From: Rhodovulum sp. P5
GTDB lineage: Bacteria > Pseudomonadota > Alphaproteobacteria > Rhodobacterales > Rhodobacteraceae
DNA: 64,000 bases
Assembly: GCF_002079305.1 (NCBI RefSeq)
Contig: NZ_CP015039.1
Location: forward strand, 951,501-1,015,500
Direction of reading: 5' to 3'
Under the pieces are notes generated by a model that did not search any database, was not told the DNA's origin, and saw nothing but the letters and a program-made list of their open reading frames with translations. Every line of letters begins with the position of its first letter. Position 1 is the stretch's first letter. This document shows positions 24,800 through 33,542 of this stretch, one piece after another. A program made the position numbers and the translations under genes.

Positions 24800-25798
24800 T
24801 CATGGCAGGGCGGCAAAGTCGGGCCGCCTGTGGTCGTTCACCAGCCTGCGCAGATCTTCGGGTTCCAGAACCTCCACCTGATCGCCCCATTGATAAAGAT
24901 GCCACGCCATTTCCAACCAACCGGAGGCCCTGAACCGCACCACCAGCGCGCCATCCGGGTCTTCGCTCATCTCTTGCCGTGGATGGAAGACGAACTCCCG
25001 CGCGACACGGGCGGCGGATGGGGTGAACCGCCAGACAACCTCGCCATATTCCGCCTCTGCGTGAAACGCCCCGAAGGCCCGGGCCGCGTGGTCATCAAGG
25101 TTGAACTCCGGGTCGCGCTGAAAGGATCGCGGTTCAAGCCGGGCCGTTTGCAGGCGGTCCAGACGGAAGTGCCGGAACACGCCGTCTCCGCCTTCGTCCC
25201 GGGCCACAAGGTAGCGGCGCAGGCCAAGCAACAGGCCATAGGGTTCCAACACCCGCTCTCGTGGGGCGTTGTCACGCTCCCCGGCATAGCTGACGGTCAG
25301 GATATGCGGGGCCTTCAGTGCCTCGGCGATGGTCGACAGCAGCTTGAGATCGGCGCGCACCCGCGGCCCGGGGCGAGAGGCGAAGCCATAGGCCTCCAGC
25401 ACCGCCTCGGCGTCGGCCTCGGCCCGACGTGCATGGGGGCCGGGCATCGCCGACAGCAGACGGTCACGCAGGGAGGTCAGGGCCTTGACCTCATGCGCGG
25501 CACCCTCACGCTCCGCCCGCCTTATCGACATGTCGATGGCGGCCAGTTCGCTGTCACGTATGCCCTGCGACAGCATCAGCCGCGCATCGTCACCGCGGAG
25601 TTTCCAGTATTTACGTCGCTGGTCGTCGGTGCGCGTCTCGACATTGGCAAACAGGTCTTCCAGCGCCTTGGTCATCCGCTGCGCGGTGCGGCGGTCGACC
25701 GAAAAGGCGTCCTCGATTTCCTGAAGGCTGACGCCGAAATGGCGGGCGGCCGACATCTCGGCCAGTCGCAGCAGGTCGGAGGCTTTGGCGAAGGACAT
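24800..25798 (-). CDS. WYL-domain transcriptional regulator
   Basis: A 332-residue protein with an N-terminal helix-turn-helix (residues 15-60, VSLQEIEDAFSVDRRTAQRMTKALEDLF), a linker, and a WYL-type Sm-fold domain (about 140-225, with RVLEPYGLLLGLRRYLVARDEGGDGVFRHFRLDRL), then a WCX-like C-terminal domain. WYL regulators bind nucleic-acid or nucleotide ligands and often control DNA-damage or defence genes. It lies 216 bases upstream of the SbcD/SbcC pair on the same strand, so it may regulate them. Confidence 0.85.
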   Translation of the reverse strand: MSFAKASDLLRLAEMSAARHFGVSLQEIEDAFSVDRRTAQRMTKALEDLFANVETRTDDQRRKYWKLRGDDARLMLSQGIRDSELAAIDMSIRRAEREGAAHEVKALTSLRDRLLSAMPGPHARRAEADAEAVLEAYGFASRPGPRVRADLKLLSTIAEALKAPHILTVSYAGERDNAPRERVLEPYGLLLGLRRYLVARDEGGDGVFRHFRLDRLQTARLEPRSFQRDPEFNLDDHAARAFGAFHAEAEYGEVVWRFTPSAARVAREFVFHPRQEMSEDPDGALVVRFRASGWLEMAWHLYQWGDQVEVLEPEDLRRLVNDHRRPDFAALP

Positions 25799-25885
25799 GG
25801 CATCGACATGACAGAAATTGACGCCCTGCCACCTTAGACGGTCACCCCCTGCGTGTCGATCCCGTAGGAGCGGTGCGCGCTGAAT

Positions 25886-26953
25886 TCAAAGCGCCTTGAG
25901 CGCCGCAAGCATTTCCGTCCGGAACCGGCTTTCCGAATACCGGCGTTCGTACAAGGCCCTTGCCGGACCGCGCATCGCCGCGAGCGAGGGTTTTTCAAGG
26001 GCGGCAAGCGCGTCTTCCATCCCGACGGGGTCCAGCGGCATGACAAGGCCGCTGTCACCGGGTTCGATCAACTTCGGCAGCCCGCTGGCCTCGGACAGCA
26101 TGACCGGGGTCCCGGCGCGCAGCGCCTCGATCAGGACCATCGGCAGACCCTCCCACCGGGAGGGCATCACGACGAGGTCGGCGAAGCGATAATAGGCCGC
26201 GATCTGATCGGCCGGGACCCATGAGTGAAAGGTGATCCGCCCCGGCGGCAGGCCTGCGGCGGCATCTTCGCCCTCGCTGCCGCTGCCGACCACATGCAGG
26301 TGCAGACGGGGGTTCCGGCCCAGCGCCCCGGCGAACGCCGCCAGAAGCAGATCCAGCCCCTTCTGACGCTCGAACCGGCCGACGAACAACAGGTTCAGGC
26401 GGTCGGCGCCGGTTTCAAAGGGCGCCGCGTCCGGCCACGTCGTCAAATCCGGAAGCGCGTTTTCAACGACGACATGTCGCCGGCCATAGCCGCTGGACAG
26501 CGCAACGGCACGGTCGTTCTCGGCGATGTTCACGATCAGGTCCGGCAGGCGCGACAACTGCCGTTCGGCCGCAGTCACAAGCACGCGACGCGCACCGGTT
26601 TCGCGCAACTGGCCCCAGCAATGGGCGGTGTAGACATAGTGCCCCGGCACGCGCCGGACCCTGAGCCAGGCCATCGCCCCGAAGGAAAAGGTGGAGTGGA
26701 ACCAGATGATGTCGGGCCGAAACGTCACGGCCTCTGATCGCGCCACGCGGGCGAGGTTCGAAACCGCGCGCAGACCGCGACGCTCTCGCGCAAAGGTCAC
26801 CGTCGCAAGCTCGGGCAGAAGATAGTCGGCCTGTTCGTCGGGAACGACAAACCTGTTCTCGACCCCGGCCTCCTGGTTGCAGACGGTGCCGAAGGTGTTG
26901 AGGAAGGTGGCGATACCACCCTTTACGACTTCGGCGACATGGAGGATCTTCAT
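25886..26953 (-). CDS. Glycosyltransferase family 4
   Basis: A 355-residue GT-B enzyme: N-terminal MKILHVAEVVKGGIATFLN (acceptor domain with Gly-rich loop), and C-terminal donor domain with LLFVGRFERQKGLDLLLAAF, then SRWEGLPMVLIEALRAGTPVMLSEASGLPKLI, the E-x7-E motif of GT4. It transfers a sugar from a nucleotide-sugar to a lipid-linked or growing glycan at the inner face of the membrane. Its start overlaps the flippase stop by four bases. Part of the surface-polysaccharide locus. Confidence 0.88.
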   Translation of the reverse strand: MKILHVAEVVKGGIATFLNTFGTVCNQEAGVENRFVVPDEQADYLLPELATVTFARERRGLRAVSNLARVARSEAVTFRPDIIWFHSTFSFGAMAWLRVRRVPGHYVYTAHCWGQLRETGARRVLVTAAERQLSRLPDLIVNIAENDRAVALSSGYGRRHVVVENALPDLTTWPDAAPFETGADRLNLLFVGRFERQKGLDLLLAAFAGALGRNPRLHLHVVGSGSEGEDAAAGLPPGRITFHSWVPADQIAAYYRFADLVVMPSRWEGLPMVLIEALRAGTPVMLSEASGLPKLIEPGDSGLVMPLDPVGMEDALAALEKPSLAAMRGPARALYERRYSESRFRTEMLAALKAL

Positions 26954-28206
26954 GGTCCGTCTCCGCGAAGTGAGGGGATCAGGCTTGTGCGGTAGGGTAT
27001 TTCGAAACGCCGCTTGAGCACGACACCATAGCCCGCAAGCAGCGCGACCTGGGATGCGACCAGCGCGATCGCAGCCCCCGTCAGCCCGAAGCCCGGGATC
27101 AGCACAAGCGAAAGTGCGACGTTCACGGCGATACCGACAAGGATGACCGGCGTGGCGATCAACGGGCGGCCCTGCGCGGTGAGCGTTGGATAGATCAGCT
27201 TGGTCGCCGCGGCGGGACCGATGGCCAGCGCGGTGATCTGCAGAACAGGAACGGCCGGGGCATAGGTTTCGCCGAATGTCAGGGCCACAAGGGGCGCGGC
27301 CAGAAGCATCACCACAATCGACAGCCCGGTAAAACCCCACAGGACGAAGGCCGCGATCCGGGCATTGGCACGCATGGCCGCCGCGCGATCCTCTGCCCGT
27401 ACCGTGTCAGAGAACAGGACGAAGCCCGCCGCCATCGCGACCTCGCCCAGAACGTCCGACAACCGCTGGCCGACGAAGAACTGCCCCGCAGCCTCTGCCG
27501 ACGCCAACCCCTCGACCAGAAAGAGAGAGATGCGTGTCGATAAAAGGATCAGGAAGACGTTGACCGCGAAGGCGAAGCCATGACGCACCATGGGGACGAT
27601 CCGCGACGGTTCCGGCCGGGCAAGCCCCCCCCAGCGCAGCCCCATGACAATCGCGACGCCACCCGCCAACAGATAGCTGCCCGCCAACGCCACCAGAACC
27701 GCGCCAAGGCTGGCCTGCCCGGTCAGGGCAAAGCCCGCAACGGCCACCAGAAGGAGCATCGGCATCAGGCTGTCGGTCAACCCGAAGGCCGTCGTGCGCC
27801 CAAGCCCAAGCAGGACCCCCTGCATCAGGATCACCGCCATCGCGCCCAGCATCGCCACGGGAATGACGAAGGCCAGCCCCACCGCGCCCACGGGCGGTGC
27901 AACCAGAAGGACCCCGACCACCGAAAGTGCCGAGAGCACCGGCCAGAGCGTCAGCAGGTTGGCCACCACCTGTCCGGGGGTGTCCTTCCCCTGCCCCAGC
28001 CACACCGCCGCCGCCTGCCTGAGCCCGATGGACCCGATCTGGGCGGCCAGAACGATGGACGCCGTCAGGATGCCGTACCAGCCGAAGTCCGACGGATCGA
28101 GCATTCGGCCAAGCAGAAGAAATGCCACGAACTGCGCCACACGCGCCATGCTCCGGCCCACCAGAACGGCCGCGATCCGCCGCAAAAGTTGACCCGTCGT
28201 CCCCAT
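26950..28206 (-). CDS. Wzx-like polysaccharide flippase
   Basis: A membrane protein of about 418 residues with 12-14 predicted transmembrane helices and the MATE/MVF-type N-terminus (QFVAFLLLGRMLDPSDFGWYG). Members flip undecaprenyl-linked oligosaccharides to the periplasm. ATG 28206 is used; TTG 28248 in frame would add 14 residues and neither has a clear ribosome site. It is coupled to the GT4 gene by a four-base overlap and lies 51 bases behind the MurB-like gene. Confidence 0.85.
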   Translation of the reverse strand: MGTTGQLLRRIAAVLVGRSMARVAQFVAFLLLGRMLDPSDFGWYGILTASIVLAAQIGSIGLRQAAAVWLGQGKDTPGQVVANLLTLWPVLSALSVVGVLLVAPPVGAVGLAFVIPVAMLGAMAVILMQGVLLGLGRTTAFGLTDSLMPMLLLVAVAGFALTGQASLGAVLVALAGSYLLAGGVAIVMGLRWGGLARPEPSRIVPMVRHGFAFAVNVFLILLSTRISLFLVEGLASAEAAGQFFVGQRLSDVLGEVAMAAGFVLFSDTVRAEDRAAAMRANARIAAFVLWGFTGLSIVVMLLAAPLVALTFGETYAPAVPVLQITALAIGPAAATKLIYPTLTAQGRPLIATPVILVGIAVNVALSLVLIPGFGLTGAAIALVASQVALLAGYGVVLKRRFEIPYRTSLIPSLRGDGP

Positions 28207-28257
28207 CAGCGTGGCATCACGAGAGGCGAAAGGGACCGCCAACACCAACCACCACGC

Positions 28258-29319
28258 TCACGCATCGCTACGGTCGATCCGGTCAAGCAGGCTCCGGTCG
28301 AACCGGCCCGCATCGGTGAATTCATGGGCGGGGCGTTCCTCTCCGCTTTCGGTCAGGTGGCGCACCTCGCAATCCATGGCAAAGCCGGTCCGGTTCTGCA
28401 CCGTCCCGCGCACCAGCGCAATCAGGGCCAGCACCTCATCCGATGTCGCCCCGCCGCGATTGACGATGAAATTGGCATGGAGCGGAGAGACCTGCGCGCC
28501 GCCGATGGCCACGCCTTTCAGCCCGGCCGCCTCAATCGCCTGGCCGGGCGGGCCGACCTTGTCGTACATCGCCGGGTTCGACAGGAAGGTGGAGCCGCAA
28601 TTGGGCAGGTTCTTGGGAAATTTTCGCCGACGCGAGGCAAGGATCTCGATCATCTCGCGCATGATTACGCCACGGTCGCCCGGCTCCAATTCCAAGACAA
28701 CGTCGGTGACGATGGCGCCACTGCCCTGAAGCGCCGAAGTCCGGTACGAATAGCCGAGATCCGCGTGCGCCAGTGTCCGGCTCTCTCCATCCCGCGTCAC
28801 GACGGTCACGTGGCGCACATGGGTTCCGATCCCCTTGCGCTGGCTGCCGCCGTTCATCACCACAAGACCGCCAAGCCGACCGGGGATGCCGACGACATGT
28901 TCCAGACCCGCAAGACCGCGCAGCGCCAGTTGGCGGGCAAAGGCGGGCACCCAGATCCCGGCACCGGCGGTGACCCGTGTGCCGGCAAAGGCAAGCGCAT
29001 CAAGGCCGGGCCCGATCCGCAGGACGATGCCGCGAAAACCCCGGCTGTCGAACAGCATGTTGCTGCCATCGCCCATGACGAAAAGCGGCAGGTCACAGTC
29101 GCGCGCAACCGACACGGCGTGGGACACCTGCCCGGTCGTTCCGGGCGTCACGACGATATCTGCCGGTCCGCCGATCTGCCATCGGGCAAGCGGGGCGAGC
29201 GCTACATTGCGGTCAGGACGCATACCGCCCGATGCAAGCGCCGCGACAGCCGCCTCCAGCCGCTGCGCGTGCCCGGATGCGGGGGCCCGAATGGGCGTGT
29301 CTTGATGATCCTGCCTCAT
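28258..29319 (-). CDS. MurB-like UDP-enolpyruvyl-GlcNAc reductase paralog
   Basis: The 353-residue flavoprotein has the MurB FAD-domain signatures: PLARWQIGGPADIVV, FVMGDGSNMLF, GIPGRLGGLVVMNGG, and the YSYRTS loop. The catalytic region KFPKNLPNCGSTFLSNP retains the serine and the C-terminus retains a Glu in CEVRHL. MurB reduces UDP-GlcNAc-enolpyruvate to UDP-MurNAc with NADPH. It is not in a cell-division cluster but in a polysaccharide locus, divergent from a MurA paralog, so a specialised role in making a lactyl sugar for a surface glycan is likely. Whether another murB exists in the genome cannot be seen here. Confidence 0.8.
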   Translation of the reverse strand: MRQDHQDTPIRAPASGHAQRLEAAVAALASGGMRPDRNVALAPLARWQIGGPADIVVTPGTTGQVSHAVSVARDCDLPLFVMGDGSNMLFDSRGFRGIVLRIGPGLDALAFAGTRVTAGAGIWVPAFARQLALRGLAGLEHVVGIPGRLGGLVVMNGGSQRKGIGTHVRHVTVVTRDGESRTLAHADLGYSYRTSALQGSGAIVTDVVLELEPGDRGVIMREMIEILASRRRKFPKNLPNCGSTFLSNPAMYDKVGPPGQAIEAAGLKGVAIGGAQVSPLHANFIVNRGGATSDEVLALIALVRGTVQNRTGFAMDCEVRHLTESGEERPAHEFTDAGRFDRSLLDRIDRSDA

Positions 29320-29619
29320 GGCGCGTCGTGATCGTCCCTAGCCCAAGACCCCGGTGCGTGACCGCCTGGCCGGCCCTTTCGAACCTGCATGCGCGTCGAT
29401 AGCCTACTGATGCGGCAATGCAGCGAAAAAAGCAACGCGCAACGGGATACAGCCCGTTTCGCCGCCGGACCAACGCTGCAGTTGCAGAAAATTCGCTTGC
29501 AACACGGCCGCTTTCGCGCTGAGTTTTGCGCGAATTGACGATTGGTCGCACCGGGGCGATTCCTGCACGGTGCTGTATTGTACGAACCGGCCAGGCATCG
29601 CCCGGGTCAGGAGAGCATT

Positions 29620-30087
29620 ATGATCCGGTGGCTTTTTGGCGGTGCCGAGACGAGATTGCGCGCGGCGCGGCGACTGCTCCTCGCCTGTCAGCACCGGGGT
29701 TGGTGGTGGGCGGCGAAGATCGTCGCCAATCATATCCAGCGGCGCTATGGTGTGTTCCTGCCGCCAAGAGAGGCGGTTCCGCTCTCAACCTCGTTTCCCC
29801 ATCCCGCTTGCATCGTGATCGGCGAAGGCGTCAAGCTGGGTGAGCGGGTGACCATCTACCAGGGCGTGACCTTGGGCGGGGCCCGGCGCGGCGACTGGCA
29901 GGCAGGCCGATACCCAGTGATCGACGATGACGTGACCATCTTTGCCGGTGCGTTGGTGGCCGGCGACGTGTCTGTCGGTAAGAACTGCACAATTGGCGCG
30001 AATGCTGTCGTTCTGACAGACGTGCCCGAGGGACGGACCGCCGCCGGGGTACCGGCGCGCATCCTTCCGCAAAAGACCGAAGCCTAA
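29620..30087 (+). CDS. Hexapeptide-repeat acetyltransferase (serine acetyltransferase-like)
   Basis: A 155-residue protein whose second half has left-handed beta-helix hexapeptides (IGEGVKLGERVTIYQGVTLGG, VTIFAGALVAGDVSVGKNCTIGANAVVL, AAGVPARIL), as in CysE and WcaB-type acetyltransferases. It would transfer acetyl groups from acetyl-CoA. The N-terminal helical domain is shorter than in CysE, and the gene lies in a glycan locus, so sugar O-acetylation is a better guess than cysteine synthesis. ATG 29620 has AGGAG nearby. Eleven bases separate it from the MurA-like gene. Confidence 0.8.
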   Translation: MIRWLFGGAETRLRAARRLLLACQHRGWWWAAKIVANHIQRRYGVFLPPREAVPLSTSFPHPACIVIGEGVKLGERVTIYQGVTLGGARRGDWQAGRYPVIDDDVTIFAGALVAGDVSVGKNCTIGANAVVLTDVPEGRTAAGVPARILPQKTEA

Positions 30088-30097
30088 GGGGGCTGCC

Positions 30098-31357
30098 TTG
30101 TCCGAAATCAAGCTTCTGAAAGTCAGACGGTCCCGTCTTGAGGGCGAGGTGCGGCTGAACGGGGCAAAAAACTCTGCCCTGCGCCTGCTGGCGGCAAGCA
30201 TTCTGACCGCCGCGCCGGTCCGGCTGAGCAATTACCCATCCGGGCTTCTCGATGCACAGGTGCACGAAGACATGCTGCGTGTGCTGGGCAAGACCGTCAC
30301 CGCCGAGGGACCGGAAGCCGTGCGCATCGCCGATGCGGGCACGCTGAAAGGCCGGCTTGACTGGGATGGCCGTTCGATCCGTAACACGCTTCTGATCCTC
30401 GGCGCGCTGACCGCACGGCTTGGCGCGGGCGCCGTCCCGCTGCCCGGCGGCTGTCGGCTTGGCGAACGGAAATACGACTTGCATGTGATGCTTCTGGAAC
30501 GCTTGGGCGCGCGCGTATGGGAGGACGGCGATTACCTGTGCGCCGAAGCCCCGAACGGCCTGACCGGCGCCGACATTCATCTTGCCATCCGGTCCACCGG
30601 TGCAACCGAGAACGCGATCCTCGCCGCCTCTCTGGCCAAGGGGACCACGCGCATTTGGAACCCCCATATCCGCCCCGAGATTCTGGATCTTGTCGCCATG
30701 ATCAACGGGATGGGCGGCAAGGTTACGGTCCACGGCCAGGAACATATCGAGGTCGAGGGCGTAGAGGAACTGGGCGGCACCGACCATGCGGTGATCCCCG
30801 ACAACATGGAGGCGGTAACATGGCTGGCCGCGGCCTCGATCACCGGGGGCGATGTCGAGATCCACGACTTTCCCTTCGACGATCTTGAGGTCGTGCTGGC
30901 GCATCTGAAAGCCGCGGGCGCGCAGCTCTACCGCGGCGAACGCTCCATGCTCGTGCGAGGGCGCAACTGCTATCCGCTGGAAATCAGCACCGGCCCGCAT
31001 CCGGGCATCAATTCCGATGTGCAACCCATCCTTGCCGCATGGGCGCTGCGGGCCAAGGGCGAATCCCGGATCGTCGACCTGCGCTTTCCGGGCCGCTACG
31101 GCTATGCCGAGGAACTGGCCCGGATGGGCGCGCAGTACGAGGTGACGGGCGATATGCTGCGGCTGTTCGGAACCGGCGGTCAGTTGACCGGCGCCGAGGT
31201 TCGGGCGCTGGATTTGCGCGCCGGGGCTGCCCTGACGCTGGCCGGGTTGATGGCCGAGGGCGAGACGGTGATCACGGATGCATGGCAGATCGGACGCGGC
31301 TATATGGATTTCGTGCCGAAGCTGCGTGCGCTCGGCGCCGATGTAGAGGCCTGCTGA
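30098..31357 (+). CDS. MurA-like enolpyruvyl transferase paralog
   Basis: A 419-residue EPSP-synthase-fold protein with the MurA substrate loop LNGAKNSALRLLAASIL and the PEP-binding cysteine in LPGGCRLGERKYDLH (Cys119). It differs from the housekeeping MurA at 60331 in several loops: LGERKYDLH instead of IGARPVDLH, and GINSDVQPILAAWAL instead of [13 protein letters not shown]. It probably adds enolpyruvate to a UDP-sugar, UDP-GlcNAc or a variant. The start is TTG 30098. It is followed after six bases by a glycosyltransferase, supporting a glycan-specific role. Confidence 0.8.
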   Translation: MSEIKLLKVRRSRLEGEVRLNGAKNSALRLLAASILTAAPVRLSNYPSGLLDAQVHEDMLRVLGKTVTAEGPEAVRIADAGTLKGRLDWDGRSIRNTLLILGALTARLGAGAVPLPGGCRLGERKYDLHVMLLERLGARVWEDGDYLCAEAPNGLTGADIHLAIRSTGATENAILAASLAKGTTRIWNPHIRPEILDLVAMINGMGGKVTVHGQEHIEVEGVEELGGTDHAVIPDNMEAVTWLAAASITGGDVEIHDFPFDDLEVVLAHLKAAGAQLYRGERSMLVRGRNCYPLEISTGPHPGINSDVQPILAAWALRAKGESRIVDLRFPGRYGYAEELARMGAQYEVTGDMLRLFGTGGQLTGAEVRALDLRAGAALTLAGLMAEGETVITDAWQIGRGYMDFVPKLRALGADVEAC

Positions 31358-31363
31358 GCGGTC

Positions 31364-32365
31364 ATGGCCCGGGTCACGATCATAAGCGCCTATCACAAGC
31401 GGCCCGACGCGGTTCAGGTCACGCTGGAGGCCATCGTAAACCAGGCCTATGAAGACTGGCGGGCCCTGATCTGGGATGACGGATCCCCCGATGCGACATG
31501 GCAGGAGTTGCAGCGCGTTGCAGCCGACATTGACGACCCGCGGATAGAGGTGTTCCGCCACGAACCCAATATCGGCTTTGTCCGCGGTATGAATGAGGGC
31601 CTGCGCCGGGCCGATACGGAGTATGTCGCGGTCGTGGGGTCCGGGGACGCCTTTATCCCGGACCGGATCGCCCGACAGGTCGCCGCGCTTGACGCCGATC
31701 CCGGGGCAGCCTTTTGCACAACCGCCGCGGTCTCCATCGACCCCGACACGGGCGAACGGTTCGAGGACAACACCTTCACCCGCGACCGGATCGAAGCCGC
31801 AGACCTCTTTCACAGTTGCCCCTTCACCCATGGCTCCGTCATGTTCCGGCGCAGCGCGGTCGAGGCCGTCGGGGGCTACGAGCCCGCCTTCACCTGGAGT
31901 TCGGACTGGGATTTGTTCAACCGGTTGTTGGCCGATGGCCATGCGATCCATCTGACCGATCCGCTCTATCTGCGATACGCCCGGGCCGATGGGGCGAGTT
32001 TTTCCCCGAAAAAGTCGATCCTTCAGGTAAAGTTTGCCCATCTTGCCCATGCGCTGCGTGAAAACCCCGCGGGCCGGGAAGCTTTGCTGGACAAGGTTCG
32101 GCGCGAAGGTCTTGATGCCGCACTGGCGGAACGGCGCGCCGACATCGCCTCCGATCTCTATACCCGTCAGGCCAAACTCTACATCCTCGGCCGCCGTGCA
32201 CTTGGCGACGAACTTGGCGCGCTTATCGGCGATGAGGTCCCGCCCTCGGCGAAGTGGCGTGTCTCGCTGGCCGGTCTTCGCGCACTCAGCGGCCTGCCGC
32301 TTGTCCGGCTGTACGGGCTGGCGCATGCTGCCAACCAGATGCGAAAGCGGCTGCGCCAGCGCTGA
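31364..32365 (+). CDS. Glycosyltransferase family 2
   Basis: A 333-residue GT-A enzyme: VTIISAYHKRPDAVQVTLEAIVNQ, the nucleotide-binding IWDDGSPD, N-x-G-x5-N motif, and VVGSGDAFIPDRI in place of the usual DxD, then SSDWDLFNRLL. It transfers a sugar during repeat-unit assembly at the cytoplasmic side. The canonical DxD reads GSGDAF, so the metal-binding acid is the single Asp. The C-terminal 90 residues are helical and Arg-rich, perhaps membrane-associated. Part of the right-pointing half of the glycan locus. Confidence 0.88.
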   Translation: MARVTIISAYHKRPDAVQVTLEAIVNQAYEDWRALIWDDGSPDATWQELQRVAADIDDPRIEVFRHEPNIGFVRGMNEGLRRADTEYVAVVGSGDAFIPDRIARQVAALDADPGAAFCTTAAVSIDPDTGERFEDNTFTRDRIEAADLFHSCPFTHGSVMFRRSAVEAVGGYEPAFTWSSDWDLFNRLLADGHAIHLTDPLYLRYARADGASFSPKKSILQVKFAHLAHALRENPAGREALLDKVRREGLDAALAERRADIASDLYTRQAKLYILGRRALGDELGALIGDEVPPSAKWRVSLAGLRALSGLPLVRLYGLAHAANQMRKRLRQR

Positions 32366-32403
32366 TCGGCCGGGCAGGACGCAAGCAAGAGGCCCGTAGA
32401 CGG

Positions 32404-33456
32404 ATGGTGGCACGATACCGGGATATCTTCATCCTTTTCAGCGCCCTCTTCTACGTCGCGATCATTGCCGGCGGTCAATCGACCTTTTCGGCCACCGCAA
32501 GTCTCGACAGTCAGGCGATCGAGCGGCTGGCACAGGACGGCGAAACCTCCGGCGGATCCTATGCCGCGATGGCGGCGGTCTACCTGATGATCCCGGCGGG
32601 CCTGCACAAACTCGTCACGCTTCTGATCGGCCTGGCCTGCATCGGCGCCTATTTCTGGCAGGTCCGGCGGCGTGAGGCGGCGCTCTCCATCGCGTTCCTC
32701 TCGCTTGCGCCGTCGATCCTGACGCTTGCCACCTTCCAGAAGGACACGGTTCTGGCGCTGTTCGTCCTGTCGGTCTTCGCCATCTTGCTCAGCCGATGGC
32801 CCAATCTCTACAAGATCCTGGCGATCCTTGCGATATACGCGCTCTACGCATCGCTTTTCCGAAACTACTATTTCATCATCGCCGTGTTCTTCGTGATGCT
32901 GATGGTCCTGCGGCGTGGGAACCGCGTGGCCCTTTTCTATGGGCTTCTTCTCTTTGCGGTCAGCTTTGTCTTCGTCCCACCCGACGTGTACGAGACGCTG
33001 CAAGGCTCACGCGACGTGGTCAACACGTTCCGGCTGAACCGCCCGGCATGGCAACAGCCGCGCACGGCCTTTCTCAACCCCGTTCCACCCGACAGCCTGT
33101 GGAACTTCGCTGTCAACTATGTCTACGCGATGTTCCGGCTGAACCTGTATGTGCTGGTCTCACCCGGGGCGAAGGAGCTTTTCCTGCTGCTGAACGCCGT
33201 CTTCTACATCGGCTTCTTTTCCTGGGGTTATATGCGTCGCACCGATGCCGCGATGCTTGCCGGCGCACTTGGGGTCGCCCATCTGTTGGTGCTGCATTTC
33301 TTCGAGCCCGACAACGGCTCCTATGTGCGGCACCTCGGCTCGACGCTGCCCTACCTGACGATCTGCATCAACGCGTATTTCGCCAACCGACGCCTGAACC
33401 TGTTCCAGTCCCTGCGTTCGACGCCGGACGAGATGACGGCCGATCCGCCACGCTGA
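32404..33456 (+). CDS. Multi-pass membrane protein, Wzy-like polymerase candidate
   Basis: A 350-residue protein with about nine or ten predicted transmembrane helices and a larger periplasmic loop around residues 190-245 (FVPPDVYETLQGSRDVVNTFRLNRPAWQQPRTAFLNPVPP). Size, topology and position beside flippase and glycosyltransferases fit a Wzy-type polymerase, a family with little sequence conservation. ATG 32404 was chosen as it immediately precedes the first membrane helix; the longer frame overlaps the GT2 gene. Ends at a bidirectional terminator. Confidence 0.65.
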   Translation: MVARYRDIFILFSALFYVAIIAGGQSTFSATASLDSQAIERLAQDGETSGGSYAAMAAVYLMIPAGLHKLVTLLIGLACIGAYFWQVRRREAALSIAFLSLAPSILTLATFQKDTVLALFVLSVFAILLSRWPNLYKILAILAIYALYASLFRNYYFIIAVFFVMLMVLRRGNRVALFYGLLLFAVSFVFVPPDVYETLQGSRDVVNTFRLNRPAWQQPRTAFLNPVPPDSLWNFAVNYVYAMFRLNLYVLVSPGAKELFLLLNAVFYIGFFSWGYMRRTDAAMLAGALGVAHLLVLHFFEPDNGSYVRHLGSTLPYLTICINAYFANRRLNLFQSLRSTPDEMTADPPR

Positions 33457-33477
33457 GCGGGCGCGCCGAAATAGAAA

Positions 33478-33501
33478 GAGCCCCGATTTTCATCGGGGCT
33501 C
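33478..33501. terminator. Bidirectional intrinsic terminator
   Basis: GAGCCCCGAT and ATCGGGGCTC form a perfect 10-bp stem with a TTTC loop between two convergent genes. On the minus strand the stem is followed by TTTCTATTT, so it best serves the beta-helix gene, but the stem can act in both directions. Confidence 0.8.
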
Positions 33502-33542
33502 CGCATTCTAACCGACCGGACACGGTCGCAAACGGCCACTAC

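Noticed and set aside
29831..32413. 860-codon minus-strand frame
   Set aside because: It covers three well supported plus-strand genes of the glycan locus and is a GC-driven shadow.
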